Source: Rubrivivax rivuli
GTDB taxonomy: Bacteria > Pseudomonadota > Gammaproteobacteria > Burkholderiales > Burkholderiaceae_C
Direction: 5' to 3'
Assembly: GCF_004016505.1 (NCBI RefSeq)
Contig: NZ_SACR01000001.1
Span: 620,001-684,000 of the forward strand
DNA: 64,000 bases
Shown one piece after another: positions 1 through 7,289 of the stretch. The number at the start of each line of letters is the position of its first letter. The first letter of the stretch is position 1. The notes below the pieces were generated by a model that saw nothing but the letters and a program-made list of their open reading frames with translations, searched no databases and had not been told where the DNA came from. The position numbers were made by a program, and so were the translations under genes.

Positions 1-351
1 ACGCTGATCGACGCCAAGGACGTGCAGGCCAACGCCTACAAGGTGGTGGTGGAACGCGGCATCGTCTACCTGATGGGTCGCGTCACCGAGCGCGAGGCCA
101 ACCGCGGCACCGAGCTGGCGCGGGCGGTCAGTGGCGTCGAGAAGGTCGTGCGCGCCTTCGAGGTGATCAGCGAGCAGGAACTGGCCAACATCGGCCGCGG
201 CACCACGCCGGCGCCGGCACCCGCGCCGGTGAGCACGGCCACGCCAGCGGCTCCCGCTGCCGCGCCTGCGCCTGCACCTTCCGGCCCTGTCTCGGCCCCG
301 GCCCCGCAGCCGGCCCCGATGCCGGCGCCGACGCCCGGCGTCACCAAGTGA
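1..351 (+). CDS. BON-domain protein, C-terminal part (cut by window start)
   Basis: The reading frame is open from base 1, so the N-terminus lies outside the window. About 55 residues resemble the second half of a BON domain, including the run VERGIVYLMGRVTEREA, the turn that closes the fold in OsmY-type periplasmic proteins. After this comes a low-complexity tail of about 45 residues rich in Pro and Ala, ending PGVTK. BON proteins are usually exported lipoproteins or periplasmic proteins that bind membrane surfaces. Whether this one carries a signal peptide cannot be seen. The following gene converges on it, and a GC palindrome lies in the gap. Family call is fairly sure; cellular role is inferred. 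Confidence 0.8.
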   Translation, partial: TLIDAKDVQANAYKVVVERGIVYLMGRVTEREANRGTELARAVSGVEKVVRAFEVISEQELANIGRGTTPAPAPAPVSTATPAAPAAAPAPAPSGPVSAPAPQPAPMPAPTPGVTK

Positions 352-359
352 TCCAGGCG

Positions 360-381
360 CCGGGCCGCCGCGGCGGCCCGG
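360..381. terminator. Perfect GC palindrome between convergent genes
   Basis: A 22-bp perfect palindrome built from CCGGGCCGCCG and its complement lies between the stop codons of the BON-protein gene and the minus-strand dehydrogenase. There is no T tract, so it is not a classical intrinsic terminator. A bidirectional stop or mRNA 3'-end stabiliser is the simplest reading. Confidence 0.45.
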
Positions 382-387
382 CGGCCT

Positions 388-1299
388 TCACTTCAGCCGC
401 TTGATCAGGCTGGAGGTGTCCCAGCGCCGGCCGCCCAGGGCCTGCACCTCGGCATAGAACTGGTCCACCAGCGCCGTCACCGGCAGCCGGGCGCCGTTGC
501 GGCGCGCTTCTTCCAGCACCAGGCCCAGGTCCTTGCGCATCCAGTCGACGGCGAAGCCGAAGTCGAACTTGTCGTCGACCATGGTCTTGCCGCGGTTGTC
601 CATCTGCCAGCTCTGGGCAGCGCCCTTGCCGATGACGTCCAGCACCAGCGGCATGTCCAGGCCGGCCTTCTGGCCGAAGGCGATGGCTTCCGACAGGCCC
701 TGCACCAGCCCGGCGATCGCCACCTGGTTGACCATCTTGGCCAGCTGCCCGGCGCCGGCCTCGCCAATGCGCGTGACGGCCTTGGCGAAGTGCAGCGCCA
801 CGGGTTTCATGGCCTCGAAGGGCGCGGCGTCGCCGCCGCACATCACCGTGAGCGCGCCGTTGACCGCGCCGGCCTGGCCGCCGGAGACGGGCGCGTCGAC
901 GAAGTGCAGGCCCAGCGTCTTGGCGGCACCGTGCAGTTCGCGCGCCACCTCGGCGCTGGCGGTGGTGTGGTCGACGAAGACCGCGCCCGGCGCCATGCCG
1001 GCGAAGGCGCCGTCTGCGCGCAGCGTCACGGCACGCAGGTCGTCGTCGTTGCCCACGCAGGCGAAGACGAAGTCGGCACCGGCGGCCGCTTCACGCGGCG
1101 TGGCGGCGAAACGCCCGCCTTCGGCCGCGGCCCAGGCCTCGGCCTTGGCGGTGGTGCGGTTGTAGACGGTGACCTGGTGCCCGGCGCGCGCCAGGTGGCC
1201 GGCCATGGGATAGCCCATCACGCCCAGGCCGAGAAAGGCCACGCGACGTGCGGGAACGGTGTCGTAGGTGCGGGAAGCCGCAGCGGTGGGTGTGCTCAT
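388..1299 (-). CDS. 3-hydroxyisobutyrate dehydrogenase family NAD(P)-dependent oxidoreductase
   Basis: This 303-aa protein belongs to the beta-hydroxyacid dehydrogenase family (MmsB, GarR and relatives). It has an N-terminal Rossmann domain with the dinucleotide motif GLGVMGYPMA near residue 23, the substrate-loop sequence DAPVSGGQAGA, and the catalytic-Lys helix GQLAKMVNQ. Start ATG at 1299 is chosen because the Rossmann strand begins about 18 residues later; an upstream in-frame start at 1380 adds only low-complexity residues. The exact substrate (3-hydroxyisobutyrate, tartronate semialdehyde or succinic semialdehyde) cannot be set from sequence. An mmsA gene lies at the other end of the window but is not linked to it. 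Confidence 0.88.
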   Translation of the reverse strand: MSTPTAAASRTYDTVPARRVAFLGLGVMGYPMAGHLARAGHQVTVYNRTTAKAEAWAAAEGGRFAATPREAAAGADFVFACVGNDDDLRAVTLRADGAFAGMAPGAVFVDHTTASAEVARELHGAAKTLGLHFVDAPVSGGQAGAVNGALTVMCGGDAAPFEAMKPVALHFAKAVTRIGEAGAGQLAKMVNQVAIAGLVQGLSEAIAFGQKAGLDMPLVLDVIGKGAAQSWQMDNRGKTMVDDKFDFGFAVDWMRKDLGLVLEEARRNGARLPVTALVDQFYAEVQALGGRRWDTSSLIKRLK

Positions 1300-1336
1300 C
1301 CCCGAATCGTGACACAGCCGGCGATCAAGCCGCTTG

Positions 1337-1363
1337 CGCGGAACCGGCTCTGCCGGGCCGCTG
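1337..1363 (-). repeat. Copy A of a 27-bp dispersed intergenic repeat
   Basis: The complement of this segment reads CAGCGGCCCGGCAGAGCCGG followed by TTCCGCG. It matches copy B at 2684-2710 on the plus strand at 26 of 27 positions. The two copies flank pilU in inverted orientation. Each contains the small palindrome CCGGCNNAGCCGG. It looks like a short repetitive intergenic element of the genome rather than part of a gene. Confidence 0.6.
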
Positions 1364-1368
1364 CAAGA

Positions 1369-1433
1369 GCCTGCCGGCAAGCATGCCGGCAGGCCTTCGC
1401 TGGCGAGAACCCGTCCGCAGGGACGGGTTCTCG
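1369..1433. repeat. Two back-to-back hairpins downstream of pilU
   Basis: Hairpin one pairs GCCTGCCGGC (1369-1378) with GCCGGCAGGC (1385-1394) around a 6-base loop. Hairpin two pairs 1404-1416 with 1421-1433 as a 13-bp perfect stem (CGAGAACCCGTCC) around GCAG. They lie 60 to 125 bases past the pilU stop on the minus strand and 70 to 235 bases upstream of the dehydrogenase start, so they may end pilTU transcription. Neither is followed by a T run on either strand. Confidence 0.55.
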
Positions 1434-1492
1434 TCCCGCTCAGCCCCCACGGGAGTGGCGAGGACGCGAAGCGCCGCAGCCTGGGGGCTGCT

Positions 1493-2629
1493 TCAGACCA
1501 CCTTCATGTGCTCGGTGCCGAGAGACAAGTCATTGCTGCGCGCACGCTGGCTCTGCAGCTTGATCTGCAGGCGCAGGTCGTTCACGCTGTCGGCGTTGCG
1601 CAGCGCGTCTTCGTAGCTGATGGCGCCGCTTTCGTAGAGGTCGAAGAGCGACTGGTCGAAGGTCTGCATGCCGAGCTCGCGGCTGCGCTTCATCAGTTCC
1701 TTGATCTCGCTGACCTCGCCGCGGAAGATGAGGTCGCTGACCAGCGGCGTGTTCAGCAGGATTTCCACCGCCGCCACGCGGCCGCGGCCCTGCTCGCGCG
1801 GCATCAGGCGCTGGCTGACCAGGGCCTTGAGGTTGAGCGACAGGTCCATCAGCAGCTGCTGGCGCCGCTCTTCGGGGAAGAAGTTGATGATGCGGTCCAG
1901 CGCCTGGTTGGCGCTGTTGGCGTGCAGCGTGGCCAGGCAGAGGTGGCCGGTCTCGGCGAAGGCCACGGCGTGCTCCATGGTCTCGCGGTCGCGGATCTCG
2001 CCCATCAGGATGACATCGGGCGCTTGGCGCAGCGTGTTCTTCAGCGCCGCTTCCCAGCTGTCGGTGTCGATGCCCAGTTCACGCTGCGTGACGATGCAGT
2101 TCTTGTGCGGGTGCACGAACTCCACCGGGTCTTCCACCGTGATGATGTGGCCGTAGCTGTGTTCGTTGCGGTGGTCGACGATGGCTGCGAGCGAGGTGCT
2201 CTTGCCGCTGCCCGTGGCCCCGACGAAGATGACCAGGCCGCGCTTGCTGAGGCTGACCTCCTTCAACACCTTGGGCAGCGCCAGGCCGTCGATGGTGGGC
2301 AGCGTGGCCGGGATCGTGCGGAAGACCAGCCCCACCTGCCCCTGCTGAACGAAGGCATTGACGCGGAAGCGCCCCACGCCCGCCGGGCTGATGGCGAAGT
2401 TGCACTCCTTGGTGCGTTCGAACTCGGCGCCCTGCTTGTCGTTCATCACCGCGCGCGTGAGCGCCAGCGTGTGCTGGCCGGTCAGCGGCTGCGGGCTCAC
2501 CTTGGTGAGCTTGCCGTCGATCTTGATGGCGGGCGGAAAGTCGGCGGTAAGGAAAAGGTCGCTGCCGTTGCGGCTGATCATCAGCCGCAGCAGGTCGTTG
2601 ACGAATTTCGAGGCCTGGTCGCGTTCCAT
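1493..2629 (-). CDS. pilU: Type IV pilus retraction ATPase PilU
   Basis: This 378-aa protein is a secretion-type hexameric ATPase. It has a PAS-like N-terminal domain, Walker A GATGSGKST near residue 130, an Asp-box region ITVEDPVEFVH, a Walker B region with VILMGEIRDRETM, and the His-box segment TGHLCLATLHANSA. The C-terminal extension past the arm motif RSRELGMQTFDQSL is longer than in PilT, as is usual for PilU. ATG at 2629 is preferred; an extra start at 2644 adds five residues. It lies directly downstream of pilT on the same strand. PilU assists PilT in depolymerising type IV pili under load at the cytoplasmic base of the machine. Confidence 0.95.
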   Translation of the reverse strand: MERDQASKFVNDLLRLMISRNGSDLFLTADFPPAIKIDGKLTKVSPQPLTGQHTLALTRAVMNDKQGAEFERTKECNFAISPAGVGRFRVNAFVQQGQVGLVFRTIPATLPTIDGLALPKVLKEVSLSKRGLVIFVGATGSGKSTSLAAIVDHRNEHSYGHIITVEDPVEFVHPHKNCIVTQRELGIDTDSWEAALKNTLRQAPDVILMGEIRDRETMEHAVAFAETGHLCLATLHANSANQALDRIINFFPEERRQQLLMDLSLNLKALVSQRLMPREQGRGRVAAVEILLNTPLVSDLIFRGEVSEIKELMKRSRELGMQTFDQSLFDLYESGAISYEDALRNADSVNDLRLQIKLQSQRARSNDLSLGTEHMKVV

Positions 2630-2683
2630 CCTGTCAGCCCCCAAGCTCGCTGGCGCTCGCTACCCCCCGGGGGGGCCGTCCGC

Positions 2684-2710
2684 CAGCGGCCCGGCAAAGC
2701 CGGTTCCGCG
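2684..2710 (+). repeat. Copy B of the 27-bp dispersed intergenic repeat
   Basis: This sits in the pilT-pilU gap and matches the complement of 1337-1363 with one mismatch. It is preceded by CCCCCCGGGGGGG (2663-2675), a self-complementary run. It is the second of the two copies found in the window. Confidence 0.6.
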
Positions 2711-2745
2711 GCGGGAAGCTGGGTCGCGTTGTCAGCATGGCAGTG

Positions 2746-3789
2746 TCATCCAGGGAAGTTTTCGGGGATCTTGGCTTTGCTGCGCGCTTCGGCCGGCGAG
2801 ATGATGTTGCGGCGCACGAGGTCGGCGAGGTTCTGGTCCAGCGTCTGCATGCCCAGGTTCTGGCCCGTCTGGATGGCGCTGTACATCTGCGCGATCTTGT
2901 TCTCGCGGATCAGGTTCTTGATGGCGCTGGTGGCCACCATGATCTCGTGGCCCGCCACGCGGCCGCTGCCGTCCTTGAGCTTGCACAGCGTCTGCGAGAT
3001 CACTGCCACCAGCGATTCGCTCAGCATCGCGCGCACCATCTCCTTCTCGGCCGCGGGGAAGACGTCGACCACGCGGTCGATGGTCTTGGCCGCACTGCTG
3101 GTGTGCAGGGTGCCGAAGACGAGGTGGCCGGTTTCCGCGGCAGTGAGCGCCAAGCGGATGGTTTCCAGGTCGCGCATTTCGCCCACGAGGATGGCGTCGG
3201 GGTCTTCGCGCAGCGCGCTGCGCAGCGCGTTGGCGAAGCTCAGCGTGTGCGGGCCCACCTCGCGCTGGTTGACCAGGCACTTCTTGCTCTCGTGCACGAA
3301 CTCGATGGGGTCTTCCACCGTCAGCACGTGGCCGTACTCGTTCTCGTTGAGGTGGTTCACCATCGCCGCCAGCGTGGTGCTCTTGCCCGAACCCGTGGGG
3401 CCCGTGACGAGCACCATGCCGCGCGGCTTGAGCGCCAGCTCGGCAAAGATCTTGGGCGCGCCCAGCTGCTCCAGCGTGAGGATCTTGCTCGGGATGGTGC
3501 GGAAGACCGCGCCCGCGCCGCGGTTCTGGTTGAAGGCGTTGACGCGGAAGCGCGCCAGGCCCTGGATCTCGAACGAGAAGTCGCACTCCAGCGTGTCTTC
3601 GTAGTGCTTGCGCTGGGCGTCGTTCATGATGTCGTACACCATGTCGTGGACCGCCTTGTGGTCCAGCGCTTCGACGTTGATGCGGCGCACATCGCCGTGC
3701 ACGCGGATCATCGGCGGCAGCCCGGCCGAGAGGTGCAGGTCGGAGGCCTTGTTCTTGACCGAGAAGGCCAACAGCTGCGTGATGTCCAT
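2746..3789 (-). CDS. pilT: Type IV pilus retraction ATPase PilT
   Basis: This 347-aa protein matches PilT in length and motifs. It begins MDITQLLAFSVKNKASDLHL, has Walker A GPTGSGKST near residue 130, the Asp box TVEDPIEFVHE, Walker B region AILVGEMRDLETI, the His box TGHLVFGTLHTSSA, and ends with the AIRNLIRE-like segment AIKNLIREN used in retraction. ATG at 3789 starts the canonical sequence; an upstream start at 3822 adds 11 unrelated residues. PilT hydrolyses ATP at the inner face of the cytoplasmic membrane to retract type IV pili for twitching and DNA uptake. The divergent PLP-binding protein gene 57 bases away is a common neighbour in betaproteobacteria. Confidence 0.97.
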   Translation of the reverse strand: MDITQLLAFSVKNKASDLHLSAGLPPMIRVHGDVRRINVEALDHKAVHDMVYDIMNDAQRKHYEDTLECDFSFEIQGLARFRVNAFNQNRGAGAVFRTIPSKILTLEQLGAPKIFAELALKPRGMVLVTGPTGSGKSTTLAAMVNHLNENEYGHVLTVEDPIEFVHESKKCLVNQREVGPHTLSFANALRSALREDPDAILVGEMRDLETIRLALTAAETGHLVFGTLHTSSAAKTIDRVVDVFPAAEKEMVRAMLSESLVAVISQTLCKLKDGSGRVAGHEIMVATSAIKNLIRENKIAQMYSAIQTGQNLGMQTLDQNLADLVRRNIISPAEARSKAKIPENFPG

Positions 3790-3846
3790 GAGTTCGTGTG
3801 GCGTGCACCGACGCCCAAGCACCAGCGCTTAAGCTCTCGGAAGATT

Positions 3847-4593
3847 ATGAGCACCATCGGAAGCAAGCTGCAAGAAGTGAAGCGGCGCCTGCAGGCGGCC
3901 TGCGCCGAGGCGGGCCGCAGCGCGGAAATCCTCACGTTGGCGCCGCCGCCGGCGGCCCCGGGCGCACCGCCGACGCTCACGCTGCTGGCGGTGAGCAAGA
4001 CCTTCGGCGCCGAAGCGGTGCGCGAAGCGCATGCCGCCGGCCAGCAGGCCTTTGGCGAGAACTACGTGCAGGAAGCGCTGGCCAAGATCGAGGCGCTGGC
4101 CGACCTGCGTGGCGGGCCGCTGCCCGTGCAGTGGCACCTGATCGGGCCGCTGCAGAGCAACAAGACGCGGCCGGTGGCCGAGGCCTTCGACTGGGTGCAC
4201 TCGGTCGACCGCCTGAAGGTGGCGCAGCGCCTGGCCGAGCAGCGCCCGGCGCACCTGCCACCGCTGCAACTGTGCCTGCAGGTCAACATCAGTGGCGAAG
4301 ACAGCAAGAGCGGGGTGCCGCCGGCCGAACTGCCGGCGCTGGCGGCCGCCGTGGCGGCGCTGCCGAGGCAGCGCGTGCAGTTGCGCGGGCTGATGGCCAT
4401 CCCGGAGCCGGCCGCCACGCCACAGGCGCAGCGCGCGCCGCACCGGGCGCTGCGTGAACTGCTGGCGGGGCTGAATGCCGGCGGCCTGGCGCTGGACACC
4501 CTGTCCACCGGCATGAGCGCCGACCTCGAGGCCGCGGTGCTGGAAGGCAGCACCGTGGTGCGCGTGGGCACGGCCATCTTCGGCCGGCGCTGA
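3847..4593 (+). CDS. YggS-family pyridoxal 5'-phosphate homeostasis protein
   Basis: This 248-aa protein is a member of the YggS/PLPBP family, which binds PLP without known enzyme activity and buffers vitamin B6 and amino-acid pools. Visible motifs are LLAVSKTFGAEAV with the PLP-Lys in the first barrel strand, the segment FGENYVQEAL, WHLIGPLQSNKTRP, and the C-terminal STGMSADLEAAV, which contributes phosphate binding. A small insert rich in Pro and Ala (about residues 36 to 46) separates helix one from the first strand. ATG at 3847 fits the family start; the longer upstream frame is antisense to pilT and is rejected. Confidence 0.93.
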   Translation: MSTIGSKLQEVKRRLQAACAEAGRSAEILTLAPPPAAPGAPPTLTLLAVSKTFGAEAVREAHAAGQQAFGENYVQEALAKIEALADLRGGPLPVQWHLIGPLQSNKTRPVAEAFDWVHSVDRLKVAQRLAEQRPAHLPPLQLCLQVNISGEDSKSGVPPAELPALAAAVAALPRQRVQLRGLMAIPEPAATPQAQRAPHRALRELLAGLNAGGLALDTLSTGMSADLEAAVLEGSTVVRVGTAIFGRR

Positions 4594-4611
4594 AGCCTCC
4601 GGTGCGCCGGC

Positions 4612-4628
4612 GGGCGTGAAAAACGCCC
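4612..4628 (+). terminator. Short hairpin after the PLP homeostasis gene
   Basis: GGGCGT and ACGCCC pair around a GAAAA loop, 19 bases past the stop codon. The stem is only 6 bp and no T tract follows, so terminator function is weakly supported. The rest of the gap to 4836 holds a direct repeat of CCTTCAGGT (4720 region) and a possible TTAACA box at 4660, but no clear promoter. Confidence 0.35.
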
Positions 4629-4836
4629 ACAAGCGCCGCACTTGCAGCCGACACACCTCTTAACAAAGAGTTTCGGTTGTGCAGAATCCGGCCCAACGAT
4701 GTGCAGGGGTGGCCTTCAGGTCAGCTGCCTTCAGGTTTCGCAACGCGGGGGTGGCTGACAAGCCGGCCGCGGCATCCACAGACAATCCTGGCCCGTCGGC
4801 AGCGCCGACAGGCAGACGCCACCCCGAGGTTTGCAC

Positions 4837-7170
4837 ATGGTTTCCACGCATCGGTTCGTCGTGCTCATCGAGCGCAGCGCGCAGCTGCCTGCCGCACAGT
4901 GGCTGCGTGCCGGCGCCCTCACGCTGATGGGGCTGTCGCTGCTGGTGGCGGGTTTCGGACTGTCGGATGCCTCGGCCCAAGGCCCCTGGCAGCGCAAGCA
5001 CGCCAAGATCGCGCAAGACCTGCACGACGCTACCGATGACGACGCCGTGGCCGCCCGTGCTGCCCGCGGCGAGCGGCGGGCGCAGCGCTGGGAGCGCCAG
5101 GTGCGCGGCGTGCGTGTCGTCAACGCCATCGTCGTGAGCAATGCCCGCGACCCCGAGCTGACCGAGCTGCGCAACTTCATCACCCGCAACGGCGGCTCGG
5201 TGCAGGTGCGCCACGGGGCGCTGCGTGCGCTGACCGTCAACGTGCCAGCCCGCCTGGTCAAGCGCCTGGTGGAGCGCGACGACGTGGTCAGCGTTTCGCC
5301 CAACCGCGACATCGTGCGCACCGCCAGCACGCTGGAAGCCGTGACCGGCGCGCTCAGCCCGAACGTCCGCGCGAACAGCACCAAGTTCGGCTACTCGGGC
5401 CTGGACGGCAGCGGCATCGGCATTGCCGTGCTGGATTCGGGCGTGATGAAGGCGCACTACGCCTTCAACAACGCCACCGGCGGCACGCGCGTGGCGCGCA
5501 GCGTGAACATGCTCAATGCCCGGCTGGCCGATTTCCAGGCGGGCACCGACCTGAGCAAGACCTTGCGCCCGGGCTCGACGCAGCAGACGGGCTTCGAGGC
5601 CGCCATCGCCAACGACAACAATTTCTACGCCGACCAGTACGGCCATGGCACGCACGTGGCGGCCGTGGCCGCCGGGCGCGCGCAGTTCTACCGCAGCACC
5701 ACGCCCGACACCACCGGCGTGGCACCCAACGCCACGCTGTACGACGTGAAGGTGCTGAGCGACGCCGGCACCGGCACCGTGAGCGATGCGCTGGAAGGCA
5801 TCGCCTGGGTGATATACCACGCCCGCGCCTACAACATCCGCGTGATGAACCTGAGCATCGCGGCGGCCTCCACCGAGTCGTGGCAGACCGACCCGCTGTG
5901 CCTGGCCGCGCGCGCCGCCACCGCCGCGGGCATCACGGTCGTGGCCGCCGCCGGCAACTTCGGCCTCAGCAGCAGCGGCCAGGCCGTGCACGGCACCATC
6001 GGCTCGCCGGGCATCGACCCCAGCGTCATCACCGTCGGCGCCGTCAACTTCTTCGGCACCAACGGGCGCTCCGACGACCGCGTGGCCCGCTTCAGTTCGC
6101 GCGGCCCCACGCGCGGCAGCCGCATCGACGCCGCCGGTGTGCGCCGCGTCGACAACCTGCTCAAGCCCGACCTGGTGGCGCCCGGCAACCGCATCGTCAG
6201 TGCGGCCGCCACCTTTGGCGGCAGCGTTCAGTCCTGGAACCGCCTGGCGCAGAACCACTACGCCAATCTCGTCACGCCGGTCGGCATCTCGCAGTTCACG
6301 CCCGAGACGCAGATGATGATGAGCGGCACCTCGGTGGCCGCGCCGGTGGTCTCGGGCGCCGTGGCGGTGCTGCTGCAGGCCAACCCGGGGCTCACGCCGC
6401 CGCTGGTGAAGGCCATCCTGCAGTACACGGCCGAACCGCTGCCCGAAGGCAACCTGCTGGAGCAAGGCGCCGGCAACCTGAACCTCACGGGCGCCATCGC
6501 GCTGGCACGGGCCCTGCGCACCGACATTGCCAGCGCCATCGAAGCCGGCACGCTGCTGCCGGGCGCCAACCTGCTGGCCGTGGGCCAGGCCTTCCCGCAG
6601 CAGAAGAGCAACATCAGCGGCTCGGGCTTCGACTGGTCGCGCATCGTCTACGCCGGCGGCAACCGCCTGCTCACGGGCACGGCCTTGTTCAGCCGCTACC
6701 AGCCGATCTGGGACCCGCGCCTGGTCTGGGCGGGCAACACGGTGCAGCGGCAGACGCCGGTCTACTGGTCGGGCACGGGCATCCAGCCCAACACCTACCT
6801 CTCGCACCTCGTCTTCAGCACGCCGCTCAGCCAGACCTTGCTGACCTCGGGCGTGGTGCGGGCCGAGCCGCTGGCGGGGCAGAGCTCCATGCTGGCTGGC
6901 ACCGGGGCCTTCATCCGCACCAAAGACCTCTCCGGCTGGCTCGCCGGCGGCAGTGGCCTCACGCTGACGCAAGGGCTGGTGCTGGCCGAAGGCCTGGTGC
7001 TGGCAGAGGGCTTGGTGCTGGCCGAAGGCCTGGTGCTGGCCGAGGGCCTGGTGCTGGCCGAAGGCCTGGTGCTGGCCGAGGGCCTGGTGCTGGCCGAAGG
7101 CCTGGTGCTGGCCGAAAGCGGCGGCGTGCGGCTGGGTTTCGACACCCAGGGGGCACTCCAGGGCGAGTGA
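4837..7170 (+). CDS. Secreted S8 (subtilisin-like) serine peptidase with C-terminal hexapeptide repeats
   Basis: This 777-aa protein has an N-terminal hydrophobic segment (about residues 24 to 47) that acts as a signal or anchor, then an I9-like propeptide. The S8 domain follows, with catalytic Asp200 in VLDSGV, His270 in GHGTHVAAVAAG and Ser499 in MSGTSVAAPV. The oxyanion Asn is in the VVAAAGNFG segment. The C-terminal 200 residues are not catalytic. They end in eight exact copies of GLVLAE encoded at 6973-7116, then a short tail. ATG at 4837 has GAGG eight bases upstream; a TTG at 4831 adds two residues. It is likely an extracellular or surface protease; substrates are unknown. The repeats and non-catalytic tail suggest a display or sorting region. 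Confidence 0.9.
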   Translation: MVSTHRFVVLIERSAQLPAAQWLRAGALTLMGLSLLVAGFGLSDASAQGPWQRKHAKIAQDLHDATDDDAVAARAARGERRAQRWERQVRGVRVVNAIVVSNARDPELTELRNFITRNGGSVQVRHGALRALTVNVPARLVKRLVERDDVVSVSPNRDIVRTASTLEAVTGALSPNVRANSTKFGYSGLDGSGIGIAVLDSGVMKAHYAFNNATGGTRVARSVNMLNARLADFQAGTDLSKTLRPGSTQQTGFEAAIANDNNFYADQYGHGTHVAAVAAGRAQFYRSTTPDTTGVAPNATLYDVKVLSDAGTGTVSDALEGIAWVIYHARAYNIRVMNLSIAAASTESWQTDPLCLAARAATAAGITVVAAAGNFGLSSSGQAVHGTIGSPGIDPSVITVGAVNFFGTNGRSDDRVARFSSRGPTRGSRIDAAGVRRVDNLLKPDLVAPGNRIVSAAATFGGSVQSWNRLAQNHYANLVTPVGISQFTPETQMMMSGTSVAAPVVSGAVAVLLQANPGLTPPLVKAILQYTAEPLPEGNLLEQGAGNLNLTGAIALARALRTDIASAIEAGTLLPGANLLAVGQAFPQQKSNISGSGFDWSRIVYAGGNRLLTGTALFSRYQPIWDPRLVWAGNTVQRQTPVYWSGTGIQPNTYLSHLVFSTPLSQTLLTSGVVRAEPLAGQSSMLAGTGAFIRTKDLSGWLAGGSGLTLTQGLVLAEGLVLAEGLVLAEGLVLAEGLVLAEGLVLAEGLVLAEGLVLAESGGVRLGFDTQGALQGE
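6973..7116 (+). repeat. Eight tandem 18-bp coding repeats
   Basis: Eight direct copies of an 18-bp unit (GGCCTGGTGCTGGCCGAA and variants) encode (GLVLAE)8 inside the subtilase gene. Copies 4 to 7 alternate GAG and GAA at the last codon, giving a 36-bp higher-order period. This points to recent expansion by duplication of unit pairs. Copy number is likely to vary by slippage in multiples of six residues without changing frame. Confidence 0.95.
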
Positions 7171-7289
7171 CCGGGGCGCTCGGCGCGGGCGCCGACTCAA
7201 GGCGGCCTGCCGCCGGCCGACAACCTTGCTGAGGCGGCGCTTCCTGCGCCGCAACCCGCAGCGTTGCTGCGCCTTGTCTGCCCACCCCG

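Noticed and set aside
2737..3846. Upstream in-frame extension of the PLP homeostasis gene
   Set aside because: It runs antisense to pilT and has no similarity to the family N-terminus; ATG at 3847 gives the normal protein length.
6973..7116. CRISPR-like array
   Set aside because: The repeats are contiguous 18-bp units without spacers and encode a regular hexapeptide inside a real gene.
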